From positions 14,261,331 to 14,325,330 of the forward strand of contig OY783210.1 in NCBI GenBank assembly GCA_963678705.1: a stretch of DNA of 64,000 nucleotides. The letters run 5' to 3'. Shown piece by piece: positions 14,701 to 28,100 of this stretch; positions within the stretch are counted from its first letter, which is position 1, and each line of letters begins with the position of its first letter. The notes under the pieces were generated by a model. It worked only from the letters and a program-made list of their open reading frames with translations, was not told the DNA's origin and made no database searches. Origin of the DNA: Panorpa germanica (lineage: Eukaryota; Arthropoda; Insecta; Mecoptera; Panorpidae). Position numbers and translations under genes: made by a program.

Positions 14701-14811
14701 TGACAGTCTTGATTTTTGTGTTATTTGAGTTAGTATATCAAGTTTTTCGCTCCTTGGGTTTAATAATGATGGTGTAAAATCATTTATATCACTTTCCATG
14801 TTAACAGACAT
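11766..14811 (-). CDS. SNM1A N-terminal paralogue lacking the nuclease domain
   Basis: Two exons: 14811-14692 (phase 0 donor) and 13694-11766; 682 aa. Exon 1 (MSVNMESDINDFTPSLL...LSLKK) matches DCLRE1A exon 1 (MTDFENDINDYVPSLL...LSLKK). Exon 2 repeats the same order: CKKCQ...H...C, then a PBZ-like C-x2-G-x2-C-Y-x-x-N-P-x-H-Y-x4-H (about residues 130-152), a Ser/Lys-rich linker, a 'GWKVVTVEGSKN' segment matching 'GWQAVTIDTSNQ', a CKC motif, and DSDVEIVDWDVKCKP. It stops about 28 residues after that motif, where DCLRE1A continues toward its metallo-beta-lactamase domain. The PIP-box-like sequence of DCLRE1A is not seen. The long frame is intact despite divergence, so I infer a functional non-catalytic reader rather than a pseudogene. 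Acceptor may be at 13694 or six bases further in; both keep frame. Confidence 0.8.
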
Positions 14812-15686
14812 TTTGTGTATTCAACAAAAACATTTAAATTAAAACTAAAGATTTGTCAACGCGCATATACAAATATGGAGAATTATTATATGTAATAAAT
14901 AATATTATGCATAAAGATTAAAACGTAATACAAAACGGAGAAACGCGCAACAAGTTCTGACAAGTTGATAGCAACTAGTGAACTAGTGCCTGAACAGACG
15001 ATTTGTGCAGACGATGACAGAATGCTGATTGCAATGGACAGGGTGCACCGGGTGCAGAGGAGTAGTTCCGAGTATATACATATTAAAGAAGGTTTCACAC
15101 GATCAGATCTAGATTTAAAAATATATAGTTGTTTAACAAAAGTTTAATATTACTGGAATCTGTGTTTGTACACACATGAAATATGTGACTTGTAAAACAG
15201 ATTTAAATAATATTCAACTTTTCTAAAACAAACTATCCGTCTATATCAGATTTGATTGTGTAATACCATTCTAATACTTGCAATAAGTTTGTGGAACGTC
15301 AAGGATATATAGTTTTTATATTTACTTTGTGACAGCCGCTAATTTTAAAAATCTCATGTTATTATTGTTTGAAATGTAAAACACGCAGGGTTAATATATT
15401 CCTATATTACTTTCAATCAGTGTTCTCATAAATTTTAAATAAACCTTAATTGCAAGTGAAATAAACCAAGAAATACCTAGTACGCTTTAGTTCATCTAAA
15501 ATCTAACCACGCTGTTATTGAATTCGTTTGATAATTTCTATGCTGATAAGTGGATGCTTATCTGCTTTTAATAAAATTTAATTTATATGATAAAACAACT
15601 AGTAGTAAAGTTAAAATAATAAGCATTTATTACGAAATGTATAAATAAATGTACTATTTATAAAAATTTTCTATAGATAATGTTAT
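14812..15686. other. Intergenic spacer
   Basis: Contains the promoter side of the SNM1A-like paralogue and the 3' flank of the CCDC96-like gene. Open frames on both strands at 14886-15147 overlap each other and show no family feature. Nothing else recognised. Confidence 0.5.
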
Positions 15687-18600
15687 TTATGTAGATGCAA
15701 CATTAGTCATTTTTTTCTTTGCTGCTTCTTTTTTCTTAGTTAGCGATACTTTTTGGGCATGCAGATAATCGGTTTCCTCCTTTAACAATTCAAGCTCGAT
15801 GTTGTTTGTTTCAATCTAAAATATAATTGCAGTTTTATAAGTTGAACGATGATTAGTAATTAAATAAATATATTATTAATATTAGTTAGTGAACTATGGT
15901 TTTTTATAGTTCGTTGTTAGTTTGATAATTTATTATTATTAAGGTGGTTATATTTCCAGCTAGTATTTAAACGATTAAACCGTAATGGGCTTGTTTGTGT
16001 CCTATGTCTTAATTACTATAAAACTGTTCTATATATTGACAAAATGGGTTACTAGAACCTTAAATGTTAATTATTTTTTAATAACTCCTTATATGTTAGG
16101 AAATATTAACAATTAAAAAAGTCATTTTGTCTCTTTAATTATGAAAGGGATTCAACGTTGTACACATTCCAAATGCATGTGACATCACAACCGCTGCCAA
16201 CCTTACAGCTCATAAATCACTGCTATATGTATTTCTATATCAAATATTATTTACAGCTATTTCAAGGAACAATAAAATTCCAATATTATGTCTGCCTTAG
16301 CAGGGTTAAATAAACTAAAAACTTATTCTTTGACTTGACTTGATTATTTGACTACCAACAGCTACAAAACATTACCACAGCACTGACCTACTCAACAAAT
16401 AACTGACGTTAAAATAAATTTCACGTCATACAAATATGGCCGACCATTTCTAGCGCTAAAACTACAATTCAAACTTTTAATTGCTATATCTCCGTCAATA
16501 TTTAGATATTTAATAAAGTAGACACGCCAATACACATTTATTAACATCAGTTTATATCAACAATTGAAAAATCGACCACTGAAAAATGAGGACACAAGCC
16601 CATTAGAAATGCCAAGCTTTACTGTGGGTCAGACTATGTGTATACACAACTATTGGATTTATTTGGTAAATGATAATTGCTTAGGATAAGGGTTTAGTGA
16701 TTAATTTTAAGTGGAATGAATTTACAATATATATAAAGAGTTTTTTAACAAGAGCACATATCGGGAAAAATAATATAGTTTACCTTTTGTACAGTGTCAC
16801 AGTAATCACTAAAAAGGTCTTTATTCAGAAGAAGACAATTTTCATGCTTAAGTTTACTTTTCTTCCTAAAAATTAAAAGTCTTGCAGATGCCTTGTCCGC
16901 AAGTCGTCTTCTCAGCTGAAATATCCAACTTTCTAGTAATTTTGGTTCGAACGAATAGGACAAACTCTACTTTAAAGAATATATCAAATTAACTTTTGGG
17001 TTTGCCTTCGTTGAATCGTAGCTATCAACTGTCAAATATCACCTATTATGAGCTGAAATTTTTTTTAAAAATCTGCAAATAATTACCGTTTTTACATTTT
17101 CCGTCAATACCTTCAGGCGTGCTGCATTGAGAGAGATATCTACATTTGTAGCGTGAACCCTTTCTCTGACATGTGCCAAAATTTGCACACAAGTATTGCA
17201 ATTGTAGCGTTGCTTTTCCAAATAATCTGCGTACTCTGTGCAATAATAAGAAGTGAATTAATAAAATGTTTCCTTAAAGTATCATTCCCACTCACTGCTT
17301 TAATTTCATTTTGTATTTAATTTAAATTGTTTAGTAGTCATTCACAGTACCATTTTTAATTTAATTTATTTTTTAAGTTTTCTTAGTTTTTTTTAGAACC
17401 TTACAAGGTCCAATGTTTTAAATTAAAAATATTAAATTAAGAAAAACTATATTATATTATAACCTCCAAAATGTGACAATCGCTCAAAATGCAGTAGGAT
17501 TTACTTTTAAAAGAAGTTTAATGTCAGTTTTTGAAAAATATAGAAGTGAAAACAATTTCTATTACTAATTGTTATTAAAAATAGCAATTTTAATTATTTC
17601 ACATATAATTTTGTCGAACTGTCAAAGTTTATATTACTAACGATGCATATGCACTAACTAAATTAACTAAACTTAAATTAAAACACAAATGTGAAAAGGA
17701 ATGCTTAAACGAGAACCTGAAATCCAGATTACAATTTTTTAGAAGTTTTCTTAAAGATTCAAAAAGGTTCGAGAATTTTTATATATAATAATATATATAA
17801 AGATATAATTTTTTGGTTTATTTACCTTCAAGTTTATCTGTGAGAGTGTTATTTTCAGCCAGGATTCCTTCGTAATAAGATATTGAAAGACCTTGACCAA
17901 TATTTTCCAAGCACTTATTTTTATTTTCCATTTCTGTCGTCTTATTTCGGATTTTAAGATATTTAAGACGCTCTGTTGCTAACTCTTCCATTTTTTCTTT
18001 TTGCCTTCTAATTAGTTTTTCGATAACCTAATAATAGTATTTATTAAAATCTGTATATTTAGTGGCAAAGAAAAAGAGGCAGTGGCGGATCAGAGGACCT
18101 CAAGCGTAACCTAATTTTAAGGCTTATTCCAAATACTTGTAATTATATTAGGAATCATGCATAAATTTTGTCAAACAAATTTCATATATTTTTTTACGCC
18201 CTTGTCTCCAATGTCACACATTGTGTGTGACAACTCGTCACACTCTGTTGTGACGTCACACATTTGAAAAAGATTTTATTTTGTTTTCTGATTACGTTTA
18301 TTTTCTTTATTTGGAAGATGAATTTTAGATTAAATGTGGCGTCATCCCTCCTGTTCCGCCTGTTATCTCTTGTCACACTTTGTAAAACCCCTTCTCCCCC
18401 ATTTGCGTGTGACGTAATTAATGAATAGCCCCTTAAATTATTTTTATAACTGATTAGTTAAATTATAAAAACAATTTTTCTTTATTTACAAGATATTAAA
18501 TACCAAATAAATGTATGTGACCAACCTGAATTAGGGTACCACTGTTAAGACAAATTATAAATTCTTTGTGCTATTTTAAAATGTATTAGAAATATATATT

Positions 18601-21576
18601 AAATCTGACGATAGATGTCAATGTGGTGAAAAACGAACTTTGGATCATATTATATTTGAATGCATAAATTATAGTTTAGAAAGATCAAAATTCAATAGTG
18701 AAATATCAGATGTGATTAAAACTTTTCCTGTTAATACTAAATTTTTGTTAAGTGATTCAAAATTAATTAGTGAATTATTGAAATATTTAGAAATTTGTAA
18801 AATTGAATTATAAATTATAAAAGATGTATAAAAAATGTTTGATGGTGGTTATGACGAAAGAAAGTCAAGGCAAATAAGTAAATAAATATTAAAAAAAAAA
18901 ATATTAGAAATATACGTGTATATTTTTTAATTTTCCTTTTTTTGCGCGGAATCAATACTATCTACAGTACCGCATAAACCTTTATGTAAATCTGGCGTAC
19001 TCAATAAAGATATCAGTTGTATTTCGTCGGCATCAATTGTATCTAGTCACAGTTGGGTTGTGAACTCATTTTTTAAGCTTCGATTTTTTAATTCTTTATT
19101 GAAATATTGGTTAATAAACGTATATTGGCGTTTTTAATTTATTAAATATCAAAAAATTATCTCTTTTATACAACATTCAACTCTTAATGGTACAGACATG
19201 TTACGTCATAAATATGGCCGACATCAGTAGCGCTAAAACTACAAATCGAATTTTTAATGGCTGTATCTTCGTCAATATTTAGATATTTATTAAAATAAAA
19301 ACGTCATTACACGCTTAATAACATCAATTTCAATCCACAATTTAAAAATGCCCATTGAACCAATTGAATCTTAGTTCCACCAGCTTATATATTATGTTTA
19401 TGTATATATACTTCTTTTGGAAGATGATTCCCACGTTGGGCAGTTCTTAATTCTGATCCATGTTCATATTCCAACTTTTGTAAGTTACTAAATTCAGTAT
19501 TTAGAATAGCCAATTTATCATCTTTGCTTTTTGTTAGTAGTTCAATTTCATCTTCGATTTTTGATTGCAAAGATTCAAACTCATTTAAGGATTTCTCATA
19601 TACATTCAACTTGTTATGATAATTAATTAACAGTTCCTCTACATTTGGCATTGATTCATGGAGAACGTATTCCATCTAAATAAATATTTATTTAAGAACA
19701 AATTAATTTAACCTTCAAAATATTTTTCTTAAAGACGTTCCCAAGAAGATCACTTTTCTTACGATCATCTTGAAAATTTATCTATATGCATTTATTAATG
19801 TTTTTTAAACGTAGATAAAGTTTCATTTACATCGATCTGTCTTTTATGTGTGCGTTGAATTTTATCTCAAATTTTAATTTCATTTTTAAATTGAAATATT
19901 TAACTCGTTCCATATTTATTTTACATATAACAACGAATAATTTTTCATATAAACTAACTAAAGAAATATATTTTTTTTAATTTGTTCATTATTTGACCAA
20001 TTTTTTTTCAAAATTTGAGATTTTTTTTTTCGATTTGTAAATTAGGTACCAAAGTTAGCCCATATATACAATTTCAACTTTCTAGCATAATTTTTACTCT
20101 CGGCAAAAACCGCCCCCAAATTTAATTTTGATTTTCTTTTTTTTAATAACATACAAACTTGAGCTTTCTCCAAAGTTTCCTGCCGGGCCCCCCAATTTTC
20201 CCCAACACCCCCTTTGCTAATTTTTAAATTCAAAATTTTCAAGAACTGTTAGCATTGAACACCGTAATCACTGTTGCCAACCCCAAAAAACTAAAAAACA
20301 GCAGCTCGCAAAAAAAAAACAGGAGAAAACAGTAGGTAAAGAAAAAAAAGGCAGATTTCATACTTTTGCTCATATAATTAAAACAATGAACAATTTTCTT
20401 AGTTACCAGAACTCACATACATTGTTATATTAATAATCACAACAACAAAAAAATAAAAATCAAAGTAAAATTATTTTCCACTTTCATTCTCAATTAGATA
20501 ACTAGCTTGAAAGCTGTTGCGACTAGAACACAATACGCAATACAATAGGCCTGTAGCTGTCATTCGTAAACTGGGATTTCCCCGTGCATAAAAATATGAT
20601 CGTCAATCACATATAATGTGGTCGGGGAATAGTAGATACTGCTGATAAAAAATATTTGCATAGTGTAATAGGTGGCGCTGAACGCTAATCGAAAAACAGT
20701 AAAAATTAGGAATGAAACAGAAAACAGGGACATCAATGTGAAAACAGCAAATCTACGGTTAAAACAGTAGGGTTGGTAACACTGACCGTAATACACATGC
20801 CAAATTTCAACTTTCTATCTTTTAGGAATTATAAGTTATAGAGCAAAAAGTAAAAGAAATTTTTTTTAGTTTTTCAAAAATTACAAGTTTCCAGGAAATT
20901 CAGGGGAAAAGTCTTAGAATTATACGAATACCACCATACGAATCGCGCAAACATATAAACATAAACAAATTAACATATAAACTTACACTTGGAACACTAT
21001 AATATAGGAGAATGTTTAAGTCGCATTGTGCTTTGTAATTGGAAAACACGCATAGTGATATATTTTCGTAGTTTGACCATGACTGATTTTTGGGAACGTC
21101 CTTAAAGTGTTACACGTGAAAAATATACATTTTCAATATACATACCTTCTTCCTTTTAAAGAAATTGGTCATTTTTCTTTGTAGGTATGCGTTTTTCAAT
21201 TTATTATTTCTACGACTGACGATTTGTTTTTCACATAACAATATCCAGTCGTTGCGGCTGAACGAGAGCGACATCTTGGTGCTGGCATCTGCCTCAGTAC
21301 CTGGTAAGTATAAGGAAATTCGATTTTCATCAAACGGCACCAACTCCGCAGAAGAAACTGAAACGTACATTTAATATTGCCTGATTATTTGTCATAACTC
21401 AAAAATTGTATAAAATTATACCGGATATAATGTTCATTGATTTAGAGCATTCAAAATTTGAGTTAGGGTCACACAAATTTCAAGGTTTTACCATCTCTTC
21501 ACTACCAATTATCACACATTTGAACTCAAAACTACTTCGTGTGTTACATATAAAATGAATGACTCTCAACCTTAGA

Positions 21577-21640
<64 letters not shown>

Positions 21641-24389
21641 GGAGTGAATGCTGGACCTAAAAGTGTGCCTAAATTGTGTGCGAGAGAGAGAAAGATATAT
21701 GTTCCTATTTTTCCCTATGCGCATGCGTCGAAAGTAACAGTTGCCCAAGTCAGAGCTGTCCGGAGCTGTCTACATATAGTACGTGACAGTTGTTAAATAT
21801 TAATATAGAATAATGTAGATATGTATAAATATAAATAAACTATATATAAATGTAACTGTTTGCCCTATAGCGCAATCTATGGCGTTCATGAGTTTATGTT
21901 TTCACTGAACGGTCACTGTTTTATCGGCAGACGAGCTTTGTACCAACTAAAGAAATATAATTTCTTTACATATATTTTATTTATTATATCTTAATAGAAT
22001 ATTAATATTTATTATATCTAGACAGCTGGTACTTTCGACGCATGCGCATAGAAAACAAATTGGAATATATACCTTTCTCTCTCGCACACATTTTGGCCAC
22101 ACTTTCAATCTAAAGGAAACATAGGCTATTCACACTCTGTTAACTCTTAAAAAACCATTGATGTTTTTTTTACGAAATTTATGACATCCTCCATTATTTG
22201 TCACGTCTTGTCACACTTTTTATATACGTGTGAAATATTACGTAAAGTATACCTACCAAACACAATCCACAACATAAAAAAATACCTATATAAAAATGGT
22301 ATACATATCTATAGAAATATTAAACTTAAACGGATTTAAATTTGTCTAAAATGGTTTGTTTCTTTGATTCAAAAAATAGAAACTATTAATTTTGAAAAGT
22401 ATCTCTTCATATGATTTTAATAATCCAAAATACATAGTTTTATGTCTCTATTCATTTCCATAAAGGTAGTTTTATGATTCTAGTAGCAATAAACAAGGTT
22501 ACTGAATTTGTTATATTAAATAAATTTCCACAATGAATGATGAATATTTACACTATCAATTTAATTTATATCTGTTTTATTTAAATTAAATAAAGGTAAA
22601 ATTTTACCTTGCGTACCAACTGGAGTAGGTTCTATAACTGAAAAAACAACACATTTAAACCATTTATAATATTTTAATGTGAAATAAAAATTATTTGCAA
22701 AAACGTTTCTTTTATCTCTGTAAGTATTTTTAATATTTGATTTAAATATAGATTAATATATTGGCTTTTTAATTTTTTAATTATTCAAAAGTATATAAAC
22801 GTCAATATACATTTATTACAATCAAAAATTAAAAAACGACTCATAAAAAATTATTTCACAAGCCCACTGTTAATATCTTCTATAATATTGCGACTTAATA
22901 AAAAGGAATGGGCTTGTGTCCTATGTCTTAATTTCTATAAAAGTGTACTATATATTGATAAAGTGGGTTACTAGAACCTCAAATGTTCAATTATTCTTTA
23001 ATAACTCTTTATATGTTAAGAGATATTAACAATTAAAAAAGTCATTTTGTCACTTTAATTATTAAAGGACGATTGGTGGACATTGTACACATTCCAAATG
23101 CATGTGACATCACAACCGCTGCCAACCTTACAGCTCATAAATCTCTGCTATATGTATTTATATATCAAAATATCAAATATTATTTACAGCTATTTCAAGG
23201 AACAATAAAATTCCAATATTATGTCTGCCTTAGCAGGGTTAAATAAAATAAAAACTTATTATTCTTTGATTTGACTTGATTATTTGACTACCAACAGCTA
23301 CAAAACATTACCACAGCACTGACCTACTCAACAAATAACTGACGTTAAAATGCATTTCACGTCATACAAATATGGCCGACCATTTCCAGCGCTAAAACTA
23401 CAATTCAAACTTTTAATTGCTATATCTCCGTCAATATTTAGATATTTAATAAAATAGACACGCCAATACACATCAACAATTGAAAAAGCGACCACTAAAA
23501 AATGAGGAAACAAGCCCATTAAATATTTGAGGTCCTGATAACCAACTTTACCAATATAGAGTGCAAATTTATATAAATTATGTCATATGGTTCACAAATT
23601 CATTCTACTTAGGTCACATTTTTTCATAGAATCGTAAAATTTTAATTAAAAATCAAACAGTCTTACCGAAAGATTTATGTGAGGCAGGCTCCTTGCTTAT
23701 GAAAAACGAGGAAGAAACATCTTCAGTTGACCTTTGATCAATTAATGCTTTAGGAATATTTAAAGATGGATGAATCATTCCACTAGTTTGGTTACCAAGC
23801 AATTTAGAATATGAATCTTCTACAAGGACAAATTTAATTGATTCTCTTTGTTCTACAATATCTGTAACGACTGGTTCCATGATATCCGGAATAATAGCAA
23901 ATTCTTCTTCGGCTTCATATACATCCTCAATATCTTTAAACATATACAATTCCCCATCGAATTCTTCTTCTTCTTCTTCGCCATATTCATTATTGTAGTA
24001 GAGCTCCTATTTTTAATATACAATATTACCATATGAAAAAATGGCGGTAAAATTAAATTTTGTGATATTTTCTCAAGTCTCAGTCTCTACTAGAATTACA
24101 GTCTTTACTAGAATATAAACGCAAATAATGTTTTCGTTGCCGTCTCCAAAGGATTGTGCGATTACCGACAGGAAGTTGGTGAGTTCAACAAATTTAGTAC
24201 ATTCATATTTAAAAAAAAAATTGTCAACTTATGAATGAAAATATATGAATTTTGACATAACATTTACGAAATAAAATGTTAATTATTTAAATTTACCTCG
24301 CTATTTTCTAAGGATTCATTGCTGATCTCTTCTTCTTCAGCTAAATATTTACCGGACCATTCAAACTCTGGATTGGCAGGATCCTGCAT
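15687..24389 (-). CDS. CCDC96: CCDC96-like ciliary coiled-coil protein
   Basis: Nine exons: 24389-24297, 24006-23667, 22637-22608 (30-nt microexon), 21357-21146, 19675-19412, 18027-17826, 17235-17087, 16966-16784, 15815-15687; phases agree and the product is 533 aa (human CCDC96 is 555). The N-terminus is acidic, with runs of Glu; from about residue 225 the rest is predicted coiled coil. Exon 6 carries the family-like stretch 'KIRNKTTEMENKNKCLENIG' then 'GLSISYYEGILAENNTL', matching the DUF4201 core of CCDC96/CCDC113 ('GLHLIDFEQLKIENQTL' type). In that family the proteins sit at the axoneme and help ciliary motility. The insect gene is stretched to 8.7 kb by MITEs and retrotransposon debris in introns. 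Which of the two paralogues it is remains less sure than the family. Confidence 0.72.
15984..16605 (+). mobile_element. GGGCTTGTGT MITE, copy 1
   Basis: About 620 bp with termini AATGGGCTTG... and ...CACAAGCCCATT. No coding capacity. Lies in the last intron of the CCDC96-like gene. Internal landmarks shared with other copies: 'ttaataattaaaggg', 'cagggttaaataaa', 'caacagctacaaaacattacc', 'gcgctaaaactacaattcaaa', 'atctccgtcaatatttagata'. Confidence 0.85.
18597..18897 (+). mobile_element. 3' end of a non-LTR retrotransposon, fragment 1
   Basis: Plus-strand frame encodes the C-terminal tail of an ORF2-type protein with CxCG...T.DHI.FEC ('RCQCGEKRTLDHIIFEC'), then an A-rich tail with TAAA-like repeats. 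Nearly the same segment occurs inverted at 37665-37996. Severely 5'-truncated; sits in an intron of the CCDC96-like gene. Confidence 0.75.
19185..19370 (+). repeat. Diverged MITE fragment
   Basis: Shares the core 'acgtcat.aatatggccgac', 'agcgctaaaactacaaatcga' and 'tcgtcaatatttagatattta' with the GGGCTTGTGT family but lacks intact termini. Confidence 0.65.
20040..20880. other. Intronic repeat-like sequence
   Basis: Two stretches share 'caatttcaactttctag/tatc' (near 20070 and 20805) and the segment holds poly-T/poly-A tracts; looks like old repeat debris inside the CCDC96-like gene. The 66-aa and 78-aa frames here have no family feature. Confidence 0.35.
21579..21638. repeat. (AT)n microsatellite
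   Basis: About 60 bp of perfect AT dinucleotide repeat abutting the left arm of the inverted-repeat element at 21650. Confidence 0.95.
21650..22115. mobile_element. Short inverted-repeat element (second MITE-like family)
   Basis: Left arm about 21650-21750 and right arm about 22020-22115 are imperfect reverse complements, each holding 'gtgtgcgagagagagaaag' (or its complement) and 'gcgcatgcgtcgaaagta' (or its complement). About 465 bp, non-coding, inside an intron. A Tc1-like or other DNA transposon derivative is possible. Confidence 0.7.
22690..22866 (+). repeat. Diverged MITE terminus
   Basis: Ends in 'cacaagcccact' and shares 'aaaacgtcaatatacatttatta' type sequence with the MITE family just to its right; truncated at the other side. 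Confidence 0.45.
22917..23520 (+). mobile_element. GGGCTTGTGT MITE, copy 2
   Basis: About 604 bp with AATGGGCTTGTGTCC at the left and GGAAACAAGCCCATT at the right; same internal landmarks and orientation as the copy at 15984. Intronic in the CCDC96-like gene. Confidence 0.9.
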
Positions 24390-25110
24390 TTTAAAAATAT
24401 ATACGTGTATAATAAATTAAAAAAATTAAGTAAATATAAGCAATATACTAGTAGTTAGTAATTCTAAAATGATACTTCAAAAAAATTAATTAATTTTATG
24501 AAAAAAATAAATAAATAAATCGTATTAAAAAATAATTTACTGTAAATATGTAAAAGCATTCATTAAAATAAATTTGTTTTCATAATATTTTTAAAATAGC
24601 TACTTGATTTTAATATTGATATATAATTATCTACAAATAGCCAGCTACAATTTTAATTATATATATACGGCAATATACGTAATCAAGTGAATAGTAGATG
24701 TCCTTTTACATATCACAACACCATTCTTTGTAACTTAAAAAATACATCTATTTATATACAAATGATGTAACAATTTGTTGAAATTAATTAAATGAGTTCT
24801 TCCCTTTTATTTTACAGATTCTGGAATTAATTTATAGATGGCAGAACTCTTGTGATTACTTTCTTATGTATATACGAGTATAGTTATTAACAAGTGTGAC
24901 CAGATATATTATTTGCTTTAAACTTGTTTGACAGTAGTGATAGATTTAAAAATTCAATTAAATCTACGTTTATCAGAGTAAATATTATAGAACATTATAA
25001 TAAGTATTATTAATAAACTTATAAATGATTAAATATATACTCTTATTTAACGTATAAATAAAAAGTATAAAGTATTAGGTTAGGTTGTGATTTACTTATA
25101 CCTTTCAAAA
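24390..25110. promoter_or_regulatory. Divergent promoter region CCDC96-like / RPAP1
   Basis: The 721-bp gap separates two start codons pointing away from each other, so it must contain both 5' ends. Extremely AT-rich; I see no confident TATA box or other named element. Confidence 0.5.
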
Positions 25111-28100
25111 ATGTTTAATCGTCCTAAACGCGGAGAAAATGAAGATGATATTCTTGATATGCAAAAGGCATACTTAGAGGAGAAGTCCAAAAACGTCAAA
25201 CTTGAACCTGCAGCTAAGCTCGTTTATCCGAAAAGGGAAGTGCATTTTTCAGATTTGGCAACAGGTAAAAACATCTCTAGTTCTTAAGCTATAATTATTT
25301 ATTTGACACATAGAAAATAGATGTCTTTTACTATTAAATATATTTATTAATTAACATGTATTTTAGACCAGTCCAGTAAACCTCGCAAAAAGTCTATATT
25401 CGCTGAACGAAGAGCATTGGCTAGTACAAGCAAAAATGCCGAAACAACAATCAACAAACAGTTATTGGCCGATGTGGTTAAGAAAGACGTGAAACCTAAG
25501 GAGGATAATGTATTTTATCCGGAGCTAAGAGGTCTTTTCTTAATAAATGTAATATTATCTTCCTCATAATATAATTCTACAATGTTTTTGTTTACAGGTA
25601 ATATTGTTGGTGATATTGTAGAACGTATGCCTACAAAAGCCTGTGGCATACAAGAGGATTCTCAAGAAAGAACATTTAATACCGGTTTTCCAGAAATTAG
25701 TCGAATAAATATTAAGGTGACATATGAAAACACCAATTTAGAATATGTGTAATCATAAAAATTGTCTTCATAATGTATGATAAATGTATTTTTATTTGCA
25801 GACTCCAGTTGCTGGAAAAAGCATATTTGCGCAACAATTAGCTCAGAAACGGAAAATATCATCTTCAAATAGTGATTCTATATCCGAAGTAAAAGAAAAT
25901 GCAAAAAAGAACTATAATGTACCATCATCGATATTAACCGATGCTGATAAAGTTGCCATAGATGAACAAAATAAAGTAATTTTGAGTAATATGACTACAG
26001 ATGAGATTTTAGAAGAAAGAAATAAATTAATGTCTACATTAGGTTCGATTCAAAGTTAAAAATGTTTTATGTATATATTAGTTCTAATATTAATGTTCTA
26101 CTTCTATATTTTCAGATAAAGATATATTAGAATTTATAAAAACAAAATATAAATCAAATAGCGTTAAAAATAAGAAGGATAGTAACAATCAGGCTATACA
26201 TGAATTTGCCATGGATATAGATGAACATAGTAAGTACATATTATCATACGTTGTTTGAGAAACTAAAACAGATAACCTGAATTTTTAGCTCCAGAAATTT
26301 CTCCTACTAATGAAACAAGTATGGCCACTGCAGCCATTACAGAGGTAGTTTCTCACCCTGGGTCTAACTCCTGGTTACATTTTGATACTTGTGAAGCGGA
26401 GAAGCTAAAATGGACTGCAGATGTAATTCCAAAACCTCTTGAAAAGCCTGGCGCAACTTATGAAGCTCGGTAAGCTTTTTCGTTAATGTTACATAACTGT
26501 TATGTAATCAATTATTTAATTGTATTTTATTTAAAGATTTGATTTACATGGAGTTTTGTTGGATTATTCTGATGAACAAATTACACAGACTGAGCTATAT
26601 CACCATGGTGAAGAACCACACAGACCTGGATATTCTTTAGTTGAATTGTTTAAACTATGCAGGTTCGCTTTCTATTTAAATAAATCCACACTATATGTAT
26701 ATAGTGTATAATTAATAAAAGATTTCTTGTTGATTTAGATCTCAAGTACCACAACAAAGAAGTATAGCACTTAATTGTATCTCTGGAATCTTAGAGCGAC
26801 ATACTCTTGGTAGCTATTGGTTTTTAAATTTACCTCTTGCTAAAATATTTTTTCTATTAAGATTTGCTATGGATGATAATACACCAGCATTAGTGCAACC
26901 AGCTGTTAAAGCTATGTGCGCTTTATTTTGGAATCCCATTGATGAGGTATGAAAGTTTGCGGTGAATTAAATAAAAACTTTTTAATACGTTACATTTTGT
27001 TATCTTATTATTACATATTACAGGCTTGTTTGGATGCTTCTATTCATTTTGAAGATGGTTTACTCCAACCACTGTATTATAAATTGAAAGATACTGTGCA
27101 AAATATGGAAGAGTCAAATGATATCTTAGATTTGAAATCTGAAGACGCAGATACTGACGAAATTACAGACTATCATCTAGCAGAGACTGATTTAATTCAA
27201 TGTGCATTGAGAACTGATTTACTTCCTAGGATACGGTAAACCTTACGTTCTTCTTAAATTATATTTATAACATGTCTTTAATAACTACTGTTGTCTCTTT
27301 AATAATTTAGTTATATTTTGACTACTATACGACCAAATTATACCACTGTTGAATATTGCTTGCATATCTTGATCCGATTAACTAGAGAATCTGAAATTGA
27401 TGCTGTCAAAATTATAAATTGTGAAGGACTATTAGATTGTATTATACACAACTTTATAACTGAAAATCTTAAACAAACAGGTGAGATTTATTTTTAAAAT
27501 ACAACTATTTTACATAATATATTTATAACACTTATATATAATTTATAGGTACTAAGGAGAATGCTTATGGTACAACTGTTACAGCTGCTATAAAATTAAT
27601 AAGAATTTTAATTTCTCATTCAAAAAATATTGCTGAACAAATTTTGAATAGGTATTTCATATATTTAAATTTTTAATTTTAATTATTTAAATCAACAAAC
27701 TCACAGTTTTTCTTACTGTATCTTCTTGTTATGTTTTAGGTATCAGACTTTAATATCTTCTTTACAAAATTATATCAGCGCCGTGTTTGAGGTACAGATG
27801 GCTTGTGTATTACTTCAAATTGAAGCCATGAATACTTGGACTGCGTTTTTACATTATGGTCTAGCACATGACTCGTTTATGTAAGTATATTTTTATTTAG
27901 TTTGTACGTTCGTTGTTTAATTTAAATTTATTTTTGTACATATAAACAATAGATGTAGTTAGAAAAATTTAAAGATGTGTATTACAAGTATACATACTTT
28001 GAGAAAGTTTATAGAGTAAACAGAAAAATTAGAGATGCAACAAAAGAATTTGTAAGAAAATATTAGTGTATAAATATAAAAACGATTTTGTAAATTCTTC

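Noticed and set aside
14886..15147. Overlapping open frames on both strands
   Set aside because: Both are short, mutually antisense and without any known motif; more likely a locally GC-richer spacer.
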